Assembly: GCA_954870475.1 (NCBI GenBank)
Contig: OX940956.1
Location: forward strand, 15,010,844-15,074,843
Direction of reading: 5' to 3'
DNA from: Euphrasia confusa
Taxonomy: Eukaryota; Streptophyta; Magnoliopsida; Lamiales; Orobanchaceae
DNA: 64,000 bases
Part shown: one piece after another, positions 30,649-40,317 of the stretch
How the letters are laid out: every line of letters begins with the position of its first letter
Numbering within the stretch: position 1 is the stretch's first letter
The notes under the pieces: model-generated
The model's input: only the letters and a program-made list of their open reading frames with translations
The model's database searches: none
Told to the model about the DNA's origin: nothing
Translations under genes and position numbers: made by a program

Positions 30649-31286
30649 TGTTGGAAATAAGGGAGTAGAAAAAATCCAAAAAAATGTGTTTGCTGAATTG
30701 TCCCACATAGGAAGATTATTAGACCACGCGTGCGCGCGCGCACGCTTGATCCAGATTCGTAATTTGGGATTTGGTGCGGATAAGCCTCCTATCTTTTTAT
30801 TCAAACTAGCAGTTATGGTTTGAATTGATTTCAGTAATACTGACATTAATTACGGAGATAATGACGCGAGATTAATGCCTTGATTGTTGTTGTTACGAGA
30901 TTAATGTGTGATCTCGTCAGTTGCTGGAATCAAGGGACGAGGAGTAAAGTCGGGCTTGACTGAGTACGATTCCAATTCTATAAATACTCAAGCCTTCTCA
31001 TTATCAGAGACACAACACACAACTCGCTTCTTCTCTCATTTTACATACATCTCTGAATATCTAAACACTGTTGTTCTAAACCGTTCCAAGGCTTACAGCC
31101 TTGAGTGGGCAAGTCTGTATGCTGTAGTGTAAACCTTGGGGAACTACCTGTTACTCGCTGATCGCCACCCCGGTCGTACCGAAATAGTTTTCAAGGCAGT
31201 GGTTCACCACGACACTACGAAATTGCTGTGCTGCTGTTCTTTCATTCTCGGTACTCTCTAAATTGTTACGTTATTTTATTCCTACA
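30649..31286 (+). repeat. Element B 3' LTR (unit 1)
   Basis: 638 bp, TGTTGGAA...CCTACA, followed by the GAGTT target duplication at 31287-31291. It keeps the LTR arms complementary to the primer-site region. The CG-alternating run differs in length from the 5' LTR and from the other units. Confidence 0.95.
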
Positions 31287-32674
31287 GAGTTTGCACTTGA
31301 TCCACCGTATCAATGGTCACAATTTTTTTATATAAATTATAAGAAAAGTAAAATTATTGATTAGGGATGGACATAGTAGTAGTAACATTTTAGTAACTAA
31401 TTTAGAACTTGGCATATTTCTATGTAAAATTTGGAAAGTTTCAAGAATTCAAAATCTCTCTCATATCTCGGCTTATTTGGTTATATAAAAAGTAATAGAA
31501 TTTTTGGAAAACAAGCAACTTATTTTTTACTACCCATTTTTAATCAAAAAATAAAGTCTCTTAAAATTCTTGTGAATAAAATTTACAAATATACTATCTC
31601 ATATTGGTCTATTAGATGCTACACTTGATTTATTACTCTCGTGACATCTTAACTGTAGATGCATACACGTAGATCTGTGTGATTGTGTGTGCACTTTTAT
31701 AAAATAATATTAAATCTATATTATTAGACGGATAGTGTACTCATACGGGTGTACCATAGGTAAAACCATCTCATATACAAATAGATAATTATATTAATTA
31801 AAAAAGACATTTTATTAAAGGTTTCGAGGTTAATTATAACTTTTTAAGAAGTTTTGAGGGTTAAATAATTTTAAACTTTAGTAGATTTTATGCTTAGTAG
31901 AATGTCGATTTAATCGATGCTACATTAGAGGATATTTGACTCAAACGTTCTCTTAAGTTGTCTCGTAATATTTTAAAAAAATATTTTACTCTTTCTTTTT
32001 TGTAATAATGTTAAGGAGAAATTAGTCACGAAAATTAAGATAATATAGTGGTAGAGCTGCACATCCAGTTCGGTTCGACCCTGAAACGACCGGTTCGGAA
32101 CCTGAATCGGAACCGGATAACCCTGAACCGACCGGTTCGGAACCTGAACCTGAACCTTGGACAGGTTTTAACCGGTCCGGGTTAGGTTCTTTAACCGGTC
32201 CGGGTTAGGTTCTTTAACCGGTTCGGGTTAGGTTCAAGGCTGATCTGGTCCGGTTCCGAACCTGAACCGGCAAGTTCTGCCCGAATAATATTTTTTTTTT
32301 AATTTTTTTTTAATGTATTCATGGATACTAATTAAAAATAAACTTATTTACAATATTTTTAAAAAATTTAATTTTTAAATTTAAATTTACTAAATATTTG
32401 AATTTGAAATTTGAAAAAATTAGTCCTTATTTGATCTTATGGTCTATATTCAATTATATTTGAAAAACTAGCCGACTAGTTAAGTTAGGTAAGTGAGGTA
32501 AGTAAGAACTACGTGGACATTAATTTCAAAACGAGGATATGTAGGCACTTTAATTTGGTATCGAAAAATAAATATTTTATTTTATTTTTCGATATTAAAA
32601 TTATTCTCAAGTTTAATTTTTATTTAAATTTTATTTTAAGAACTACGTGGACTTTGATTCCTCAACGAGGATAT
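31287..32674. other. Host DNA right of B, part of the tandem unit
   Basis: The original right flank of element B. It contains AT-rich spacer, a CCGGTT-rich degenerate repeat (about 32066-32280), and two imperfect copies of a 37-bp stretch (32504-32542 and 32638-32674) with AAGAACTACGTGGAC and AACGAGGATATG. Between them is a 14-bp perfect inverted repeat at 32559-32572/32581-32594. No gene is supported. It ends abruptly at the truncated D LTR. Confidence 0.75.
32066..32280. repeat. CCGGTT/GGGTTAGG degenerate minisatellite
   Basis: Interspersed short words CCGGTTCGGAACCTGAA and AACCGGTCCGGGTTAGGTTC recur several times in about 210 bp, with partial self-complementarity (CCGGTT, AACCGG). It is copied in units 2 and 3 at about 43316-43530 and 54590-54805. 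Confidence 0.75.
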
Positions 32675-32996
32675 GCTGGGCCGAGGGCTTGCGATCGATC
32701 ACGGGGATCGATCGCTGGGCACGGGCTGGTGCCGTGCCCGACCCCACCTGGGCAGGGGGGGGGGGGGGGGCTGCTGGGCAGCCCCGGCTGATCGCTGGGT
32801 GCGATCGGCGTGCGATCGCATGAACCCCGCGCTCGCGGGGGTTCGGCCTGGGGGCAGCCGCGTGCCTTCGGGTGCGTGGTCTCCTCGGCTGGACTCCGGC
32901 GCGTTCGTCGGCGTTCGTGTGATCTCCGGCGAAGGGTTTGATCGGGTTATTGGTTTCCGCATAATTTTTAATAGCCCGGGATATCAAATTCCAACA
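32675..32996 (+). repeat. Truncated 5' LTR of D copy 1
   Basis: Only the last ~320 bp of the LTR, beginning at GCTGGGCCGAGG in the loop of a hairpin. It also lacks an internal segment of about 45 bp before a shortened run of 16 G. U3 and the promoter are gone, so this copy has no LTR promoter of its own. Confidence 0.92.
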
Positions 32997-32998
32997 AT

Positions 32999-33010
32999 TG
33001 GTATCAGAGC
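32999..33010 (+). other. D copy 1 tRNA primer-binding site
   Basis: TGGTATCAGAGC two bases after the LTR end, complementary to initiator tRNA-Met. The same site is at 44249-44260 and 55527-55538 in copies 2 and 3. Confidence 0.9.
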
Positions 33011-35098
33011 GTGGTTTACGTTCGCGGTATTTTCGATAAAATTGTTCTACCTTGCAGGGTTCCGACTATTATGGCTCAATTTATTATTCGTTTAATTTAT
33101 TTTGTCATGATTGTTGGTTTTATTAAACTCTCGGACATGTCGAGATTCGTTTTTGGTGGTGAATGCTTGTAATAGTAAAAATTCGGGGGTTGACCGAATT
33201 TAGGATTTATTATTATGTTCATCGTTTTTCCGGAAATTGTATAGGGTCGATTTCATGTATAGAATCGATACCGGAATTGTAATTTAGATTATGTAATTTA
33301 TTTTGCGATTGGATCGATGAATCAAAGACCGCCGGAGAAGACGAAGTGACGAGAAGACGAAGGACCGGGGATCGATCAATCCCCATGATCGATCCCGAAG
33401 GGGATCGATCGACCCACGACCGAGAGTGGGCTGTCCGCGGGAGCCCCGGCCACGCCGGCCACCAGTGGAGGTGGCGCGTGGGCCGGGCGGCGGCGGCGCG
33501 TGAGCCTCGGTAGGCGTGCGGTCGAAAGGGGGTGCGCGGGAGCCCTAGGGTTTTCGTGTCCTCCCGAAGATCCAATTTCCTAATTTGATTCGGATTTTTC
33601 TTTTTTTAGTACTCCTATTTTTTTGGGAACTCTCATGGATAAGGAAAAGAATCAATTTGGAATTAATTAGGATTCCTATTGTTTTATTTCTATTATGGAA
33701 ATATTCATGGATTAGGAATCTAATTAATTTGCTATTAATTTATTTCCTATTTGATTATTCCTATTATTGAGAATTTTCATTAGATGGAAATTAATTAATT
33801 ATGGAAAGAAGAAGAGTCCTAATTTATTTTATTTCCTTATTCCATTATAGAAATCTTCTAGAATATTCCAAGTGGGTCTTGGATAGATTATTCTAGAGAT
33901 TTAATGGAGTAGAAAAGAAAATAAAAATAAATAAAAATATTAATAATATTTAATTTTATTTTCGATATATTCGATTGACTTAATTTTTGAATTAAGTAAC
34001 TTTTGGATTAATTGAAAATGAATAGATTTAAATATTGGAAATTAATATTCTCGTCACATGGAGCATTCAAGAAACGAAGACTGAAGACTAGAAGATGCGT
34101 ACGGAGATGTGATAAAGCCATAATAGTCGGAAAATAATATTCTAGTATTATTTTGATTATGTGATAATACTATGTGCTTTATTCCATGTATGCATGCTAT
34201 ATGTGTTTACTTTATGCACTAGATAGCGTATCCCTTTATTGTAAAAAGTTAAGTGGGAGAGGGTATGGAAACATACCCATGGTCTCCATTGCTGCTCTCT
34301 TGGTGACTTTTATAAACTTTTGAAGTTTATATAGATAAGTTATTGGAGGAGAGTTCTTGTAATTCCTCTTACGAGAAACATTGATTAAGTTTATCAAACA
34401 ATGCCTAATTTGTCTTTCCAAAGCTGATTTCAAGTCGACTCATTCTCACCCCGGGGAGTGGAATGGAGCCAGAGCCACTTGGTCATGTAGAGGACACAAA
34501 TTAGAGACCTTCGTACCATTCTTTGATAGATGGATCGATTGTCTGCTCGGCTCCCTCATTTATGAGAGATAGGGTTGTTCGCATGGTGAATCACTGGTAA
34601 GAAACTTCGAGTTTCACTTATGATTCTCCACGTCTTGATTTACAAGATTGAATGGATCAAGTAATTGGGAGTCAATTGTAAAAGTCTTTTAGTGTAGTAA
34701 ACGTTCACACTATCGTGGCTTGCTGCACTGAATGGGATTTTGGAACGATTGATGTAGACAGTTATAGAAGGGAGTGAAGGATCCGTGTGTCAACGTAAAC
34801 GTCCACACTATCGTGGCTTGCGGTGATGTGCGAGTCCCAAACAAACTTCTTAGTACTGAGTAATGGTTTACACTTAGGTACGCTTCATAGTATCCTTCCC
34901 ATCGAAGTAACGCTATTGATGATGTACGACCGAAGGAAATCTAATTGCGAAGTCGTTTGGGTGGGTAAACGTCCACACTATCGTGGCTTGCCTTACCTGA
35001 TGGGATTTTAGATGTAATTAGTGATTTGATGATATTATTTGAGGGAGATAATATCGGTATTAAATTGTTTGTTTGTTTTATGTGCTTATAGGTTAAGA
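33011..35098 (+). other. D copy 1 5' leader with triple 27-nt motif
   Basis: About 2.1 kb of leader with a GC-rich hairpin region around 33350-33550. Motif copies with core CACTATCGTGGCTTGC lie at 34697-34723, 34795-34821 and 34965-34991. The spacing is almost identical to C. A stretch around 34433-34495 (CCCCGGGGAGTGGAATGG) is also strongly conserved with C. Candidate roles are packaging or translation control, both inferred. Confidence 0.75.
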
Positions 35099-37126
35099 AT
35101 GACTGTGACCCCACTTTATGATATACTTAAGGATGAAAACTCACCGGTTCCATATAGTAATGATTGGGAACGAAATCTGGACATTGTTCAGACTGTTGAG
35201 CTTTCCGAATCCACTGTTGTCCCAACTGATGAGGACATTAAGGATGACCTCAGGAAGATGTTGAGACATAGCGTGGAAGCCGGACAAGAGGTGATTAACA
35301 TACTCACAGAATCCTCTCTCAATGAGTCCCTTAAAAGGGATTCGGCGAAAGCGGAGTTTGTGCGTAAGTTAAGAGAATCACAAGCTTTTGTGGCAAGGCT
35401 AAAGGAAAAGCGTGCAAAGAAGCCCAGTGGTTTAAAACCACGGATTGGGAGAGGCAAGCCCTTGGGCAGATGCTTTCGATGCAAGCAGTTTGGGCACTGG
35501 AGGTCTGATTGTCCTCTCATCAAAGGTACGAAATTTTCCTTAGTCACTGAAACATTGTCAGCGGTGATATCTACCAGCACCTGGTGTGTAGATACGGGCG
35601 TCGTTGACCATGTCTGCAATTCATTGCAGGGGTTCCAGGAAACCCGGAGACTTAGAGAGGGAGAGATCGTGGTCTACATGGGCAATGCCGCGAAGGTGGC
35701 GGCTGTTGCAGTGGGAGACATTCACTTACGCTTTAGTAGTGATAGGGTTTTAGTTTTACAAAATTGTCTTTATGTACCGAATTTTAGAAAGAATTTAATT
35801 TCAGTTTCTAAGTTAATTCTGAATGGATATTCTGTTTCTTTTGATCACTCTGTGGTCATAAGAAGAAATAGTGAGATTGTCTGTTCTGGTACATTGATAG
35901 ACGATTTGTATGTTCTAAATCCTGAGTCTAACACGATGCAACTAACCGAGAGTAATAACATGTCTACGAACACCAATAAGAGAAAGGAACCTTCTAAAAT
36001 GAATCAATTATACTTGTGGCATCTAAGGCTAGTTCATATTAATTCGAATAGAATTCAAAGGTTGAAAGCTGATGGTCTCATTAGCGGCATAGAAGGAGAG
36101 GACCTTCCAACCTGCGAATCCTGTTTGGAGGGTAAAATGACCAAGCGTTCTTTTTCTGGTAAAGGACGGAGATCCGAACAAGTATTGGATTTGATTCACT
36201 CTGATGCATGCGGACCTATGTCTACCCAGGCAAGAGGAGGGTACGAATATTTCATCACTTTTACTGATGATTATTCAAGGTATGGATTTGTATACCTGAT
36301 GCGCCGCAAGAGCGAATCCTTTGACAAGTTCAAGGAATTCAAGGCTCTTGTGGAGAACCTTCATGGTAAATCTATAAAATGCCTGCGATCTGATCGCGGA
36401 GGCGAGTACCTGTCTGGAGAATTCAAGGCATACTTGGCAGAGAATGGGATTGATTCTCAAATGACTTCACCATACACTCCTCAGCAGAATGGTGTGTCAG
36501 AACGAAGGAATAGGACTCTTATGGAGATGGTACGTTCAATGATGAGTTACTCGGATTTACCTATTATGTTCTGGGGATATGCCTTAGAAACAACGGCGCA
36601 CATTCTGAACTTGGTTCCATCTAAAACAGTTCCTTCAACACCCATGGAACGTTGGAGCGGGCGCAAGCCTAGCCTGAGACACGTTCGGATCTGGGGGTGT
36701 CCTGCACACGTGTTGAAGACAGGGGCTGATAAGTTAGAACCTCGTACTGAAGTGCAGTTGTTTGTAGGATATCCTAGAGGAACTAAGGGTGGCATGTTCT
36801 ATAGTCCTACGGACCAGAAGATCGTTATAAGTAATAACGCTCGGTTTCTAGAGGAAGACTATGTCATGGACCACAAGCCCAAAAGTGACATAATGTTTGA
36901 TGAGTTGAGAGGTAACAAAGAAGACTTAGATACAGCCAAACCGAGTGTAGATACACCACTAGAACCTGCACCTAATACTGTCACTGTTGATACACCGGAA
37001 CGCCGTCGTAGTGGGAGGGTTGTTAAACAACCAGACAGATGGATTGGACTGGGTGAGTCCTCGGACTCAGCACCGGAGTTCATGAAATCGATCCCTGGAC
37101 CTATGATGAGGCGGTACAAGATATAG
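35099..37126 (+). CDS. gag-pol: D copy 1 deleted gag fused to protease and integrase
   Basis: ATG 35099 starts MTVTPLYDILKDENSPVP. The first ~40 residues match C Gag. The capsid core (YILASMSNVLQTQ in C) is missing, and the frame passes to the basic region and a CCHC knuckle CFRCKQFGHWRSDC. Protease follows with WCVDTGVVDHVC; the usual DTGA is DTGV here. Integrase has the HHCC domain (LWHLRLVHIN...CESC) and DDE residues (HSDACG, FTDDYSR, RSDRGGEYLS, SERRNRTL). It ends at TAG 37124-37126 after a frameshift just upstream, near 37085-37101. The particle-forming part of Gag is absent, so this product is enzymatic at most. Confidence 0.88.
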   Translation: MTVTPLYDILKDENSPVPYSNDWERNLDIVQTVELSESTVVPTDEDIKDDLRKMLRHSVEAGQEVINILTESSLNESLKRDSAKAEFVRKLRESQAFVARLKEKRAKKPSGLKPRIGRGKPLGRCFRCKQFGHWRSDCPLIKGTKFSLVTETLSAVISTSTWCVDTGVVDHVCNSLQGFQETRRLREGEIVVYMGNAAKVAAVAVGDIHLRFSSDRVLVLQNCLYVPNFRKNLISVSKLILNGYSVSFDHSVVIRRNSEIVCSGTLIDDLYVLNPESNTMQLTESNNMSTNTNKRKEPSKMNQLYLWHLRLVHINSNRIQRLKADGLISGIEGEDLPTCESCLEGKMTKRSFSGKGRRSEQVLDLIHSDACGPMSTQARGGYEYFITFTDDYSRYGFVYLMRRKSESFDKFKEFKALVENLHGKSIKCLRSDRGGEYLSGEFKAYLAENGIDSQMTSPYTPQQNGVSERRNRTLMEMVRSMMSYSDLPIMFWGYALETTAHILNLVPSKTVPSTPMERWSGRKPSLRHVRIWGCPAHVLKTGADKLEPRTEVQLFVGYPRGTKGGMFYSPTDQKIVISNNARFLEEDYVMDHKPKSDIMFDELRGNKEDLDTAKPSVDTPLEPAPNTVTVDTPERRRSGRVVKQPDRWIGLGESSDSAPEFMKSIPGPMMRRYKI

Positions 37127-38673
37127 ATGCGCCTTCTTGGAAGAAAGCGATGAAATCCGAAATAGAATCTATGGATTCTAATAAAGTCTGGGATCTTGTA
37201 GAACCACCAAGCGGCGTAAAGCCAATTGGGTGTAAATGGGTCTACAAGAGAAAGAGAGGATCTGACGGAAAGGTTGAAACCTTTAAAGCTCGGCTTGTTG
37301 CGAAAGGATATACTCAGAAAGAGGGAATCGATTATGAGGAGACCTTTTTGCCAGTAGCCAAGATAAAGTCGATCCGGATTCTCTTATCCATAGCAGCTCA
37401 TATGGATTATGGGGTGTGGCAAATGGATGTCAAGACAGCTTTCCTAAATGGAAGTCTTGACGAGACGATTTATATGAAACAACCAGAAGGATTCATTGCT
37501 AAGGGGCGAGATCATCTAGTGTGCAAGCTTAATCGATCCATTTATGGATTGAAACAAGCCTCGAGATCGTGGAACCTGCGGTTTGATGAAGTAGTCCAAT
37601 CTTTTGGATTCATTCAAAGCATGGACGAATCGTGTGTGTATTGGAAACGTGATGGAAAGAAAGTGGTGTTCCTCGTGCTTTATGTAGACGACATACTTCT
37701 CATTGGCAACAGTGTAAAGATGTTGTCAGACATAAAGGGATGGTTGTCTAGACAATTCGATATGAAAGAGTTGGGAGAAGTTGGACATGTTCTAGGGATC
37801 AAAGTTATAAGGGATCGCCGGAATAGAACATTGTATCTTTCCCAGCAGTCTTACATAGACACGATTCTAGCTCGCTTTAACATGCAAGATTCCAAGAAGG
37901 GTGATCTGCCCTTCAGTAAAGGAACTTATCTTTCTAAGGAGATGTGTCCTCAGACACAGAAGGAGAAAGATGAAATGAAAGCGGTTCCCTACGCTTCGGC
38001 TGTGGGAAGTTTAATGTATGCAATGTTATGCACGAGGCCTGATATCTGTTATGCAGTTGGCATAGTAGCAAGATATCAGAGTAACCCTGGAAAGGCTCAT
38101 TGGACTGCCGTAAAGAGCATTTTCAAGTATTTGCGAAATACTAAGGATTATGTTCTGAGAAACGGAGCAGACAATCTGATTCCTTTGGGTTACACAGATT
38201 CGGATTTCCAAGCTGATAAGGACCGGCGTAAGTCGACATCAGGCTATGTGTACACTTTGGGAGGTGGAGCCGTATCATGGAAGAGTGTTAAGCAAAAGTG
38301 CATTTCAGACTCTACCATGGAAGCTGAATATGTTGCAGCCTCAGAGGCAGCGAAAGAGTCAGTATGGTTCCTTAATTTCCTCCAGGACTTAGATGTGATT
38401 CCGAGTTTGCCCAAGGCTATGAAAATTTATTGTGACAATAGCGGTGCAGTGGCAAACAGTAAGGAACCACGGTCCCATAGTGCTACGAAACACATAGAGC
38501 GCAAGTACCACCTGATTCGAGACATCGTCAAGAGGGGCGATGCAGTAGTCACCAAGATAGCTTCGGAGGACAACCTAGCGGACCCTTTCACAAAGATACT
38601 TCCTAAGGAAGTATATTTCAAGCACTGGGAGGGTTTGGGAGTCAGAAGTTTGGAAGATAAGACTAGACCTTAG
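37102..38673 (+). CDS. pol: D copy 1 reverse transcriptase and RNase H
   Basis: In a different frame from the integrase part. YDEAVQDIDAPSWKKAMKSE at 37102 is the natural continuation of the polyprotein, and the first ATG is 37150. RT motifs are KARLVAKGYTQKEG, MDVKTAFLNGSLDE, SIYGLKQASRSW and catalytic YVDDILLIGN. RNase H has GYTDSDFQADKD, STSGYVYTLGGGAVSW, STMEAEYVAASEA and DNLADPFTKILP. It ends at TAG 38671-38673. The enzyme appears complete, and this is the best preserved Angela-type RT in the window. Confidence 0.92.
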   Translation, partial: YDEAVQDIDAPSWKKAMKSEIESMDSNKVWDLVEPPSGVKPIGCKWVYKRKRGSDGKVETFKARLVAKGYTQKEGIDYEETFLPVAKIKSIRILLSIAAHMDYGVWQMDVKTAFLNGSLDETIYMKQPEGFIAKGRDHLVCKLNRSIYGLKQASRSWNLRFDEVVQSFGFIQSMDESCVYWKRDGKKVVFLVLYVDDILLIGNSVKMLSDIKGWLSRQFDMKELGEVGHVLGIKVIRDRRNRTLYLSQQSYIDTILARFNMQDSKKGDLPFSKGTYLSKEMCPQTQKEKDEMKAVPYASAVGSLMYAMLCTRPDICYAVGIVARYQSNPGKAHWTAVKSIFKYLRNTKDYVLRNGADNLIPLGYTDSDFQADKDRRKSTSGYVYTLGGGAVSWKSVKQKCISDSTMEAEYVAASEAAKESVWFLNFLQDLDVIPSLPKAMKIYCDNSGAVANSKEPRSHSATKHIERKYHLIRDIVKRGDAVVTKIASEDNLADPFTKILPKEVYFKHWEGLGVRSLEDKTRP

Positions 38674-38687
38674 TATAAGTGGGAGAA

Positions 38688-40317
38688 TGTTGGAGTAGTA
38701 TACTTAATGTCTAGATTTGAGTATTCTGAACTCCTTGTACACTATCATTTATCTATTGAAATAAACATTCATTTGCTTTTTAATTAATTGTTAATTAAAT
38801 ATATGCAAATTATAGTCCTAGATTATATACGTTGTAGTTAGTATGGTGTGCGCCGTCACACAGAAGATCATACTATCGGTTACTCGTATTTAATCGAACA
38901 GTTGCTCACGACCTAGATGGACACGGACCAAGCCATCGGTATAGTCATTGTGTGAGAGAGAAAATAATTTGTCTTAATTATTTTATCACACTTGTACACT
39001 TGGTGTATTGAGCGGATCGCTTGAGACTTATCAATTAGGATTGCTCTGTGATAATTGATTTAAGTCTCGGAGTATTTTATTTTTAATCCCTGAAACAATT
39101 GCGAGTGTGTGTATTTAATATAAGTGACTTTGATTTTCCAAAGGAATTAACCGATTCCGGAAGGGTTGACTTTGATAATATAAGTATTTTATCTCGGACA
39201 GTGTATCCCGGAAGGGTTGATAATATCCCCGAGATGAGCTCATAAGAATTTATTATGTAAACCTCGCGAGTGGATTTGTTCCCGCATAATAAATAAGGTT
39301 GAGTGGTACTATTCTCGGATATAAGAGATGAATAAATTTATTAAGCAATAAATAAATTTTATTCATGGATATTTAAATCTTAAATACACGGAATAAATAA
39401 TACTAACCGGAGAAATATTATTCGACATAATATGGGTAAATATTGGGAGTGCAATTTTATTTATATAGTGGAAAATAAATAAAATTAATATTGATAAGGA
39501 TTAATAGATTTGGGCTGGGCTCAATTTAATCTTCAATATTAGAAGCCTAATATTCCACCTCCTTTAGATCTCCTACGTAGCCTATAAAAGCACTACATGG
39601 CCTTCATAAATCATAAGACAAGAATATCATTATTTGATAGTTCTAGAGAGTTGAAGGAGATCCATAGGAGTTCGATAGATCGTCGCCCACCCGACGTTCG
39701 AACGGAGAGCAAGGAATACGTGGGAAGATTCAAAGGTGTTTGATTTCGTTTCTCCGAACAACGAATCGAAGGTATAATATCTAAACATCCTTGATATTAT
39801 TTTGATTTGAATTTATTGAAAATACCGTAGAACGAAGATCCGAAAGTCGAACCCGGATTAGACGAACGATCACGCGGTGGTGGCGAAGCCACCGGACCGC
39901 GGGGATCGCCCGCTAGGGTTTGGCGGCGCGCGGGAGGATCGACCCTCGGCTGGGCCGAGGGCTTGCGATCGATCACGGGGATCGATCGCTGGGCACGGGC
40001 TGGTGCCGTGCCCGACCCCACCTGGACGGTGGGGACCTCCAGACGGCGGCGAGTCGCCGGACTCGCCGCGGGGGGGGGGGGGGGGGGGGGGGGCTGCTGG
40101 GCAGCCCCGGCCGATCTGGGTGCGATCGGCGCGCGATCGCATGAACCCCGCGCTCGCGGGGGTTCGGTCTGGGGGCAGCCGCGTGCCTTCGGGTGCGTGG
40201 TCTCCTCGGCTGGACTCCAGCGCGTTCGTCGGCGTTCGTGTGATCTCCGACGAAGGGTTTGATCGGGTTATTGGTTTCCGCATAATTTTTAATAGCCCGG
40301 GATATCAAATTCCAACA
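38688..40317 (+). repeat. D copy 1 3' LTR with replacement scar
   Basis: 1630 bp. It matches the copy-2 LTR except that 72 bp (50407-50478 in copy 2) is replaced here by 39 bp (39157-39195) assembled from nearby words. TATAAAA is at 39583-39589, and a run of 24 G at 40070-40093. It is followed by CGTGG and the B RT sequence. Confidence 0.93.
39943..40165 (+). repeat. Hairpin array in R/U5 of the D LTR
   Basis: Eight consecutive inverted repeats: 39943-39961 (8-bp arms, loop TGG), 39965-39989 (10), 39991-40013 (8), 40016-40034 (7), 40047-40068 (9), 40090-40108 (8, loop TGG), 40110-40130 (7) and 40143-40165 (7, plus 3 after a bulge). They would lie a few hundred bases into the transcript predicted from the TATA box. 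Confidence 0.85.

Larger units (their letters stand above)
15338..31286 (+). mobile_element. Copia LTR retrotransposon B, nested host of C(-) and D insertions
   Basis: LTRs are at 15338-15972 and 30649-31286, with GAGTT target duplications at 15333-15337 and 31287-31291. Its pieces are: gag-protease 15999-17444; integrase end and RT start 26469-27409; RT/RNase H 29074-30277. C(-) interrupts it at 17445, and a D solo LTR at 27410. About 160 integrase codons are missing between the first two pieces, judged against element A. Stops at 16101 and 29084 make it inactive. LTR divergence (about 14 substitutions in 635 bp by eye) makes it older than A. Confidence 0.93.
29074..40317 (+). repeat. Tandem unit 1 (11.24 kb)
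   Basis: From the CGTGG target duplication through B RT/RNase H, B 3' LTR, host flank, 5'-truncated D element and D 3' LTR. Units 2 and 3 repeat this with very few differences. The internal join that defines the duplication is at 32674/32675, where host DNA meets the middle of a D LTR. Confidence 0.93.
32675..40317 (+). mobile_element. Angela/BARE-like element D, copy 1 (5'-truncated LTR)
   Basis: Partial 5' LTR 32675-32996, primer site 32999-33010, leader, gag-protease-integrase frame 35099-37126, RT/RNase H frame to 38673, 3' LTR 38688-40317. The left end is cut inside the hairpin region of the LTR and joined to host DNA. Gag lacks its capsid core and a frameshift separates integrase from RT, so the copy cannot be autonomous. 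Confidence 0.93.

Noticed and set aside
32999..33010. TGGTATCAGAGC taken as part of a tRNA gene
   Set aside because: Only the 12-nt primer-site complement is present, without the rest of a tRNA.
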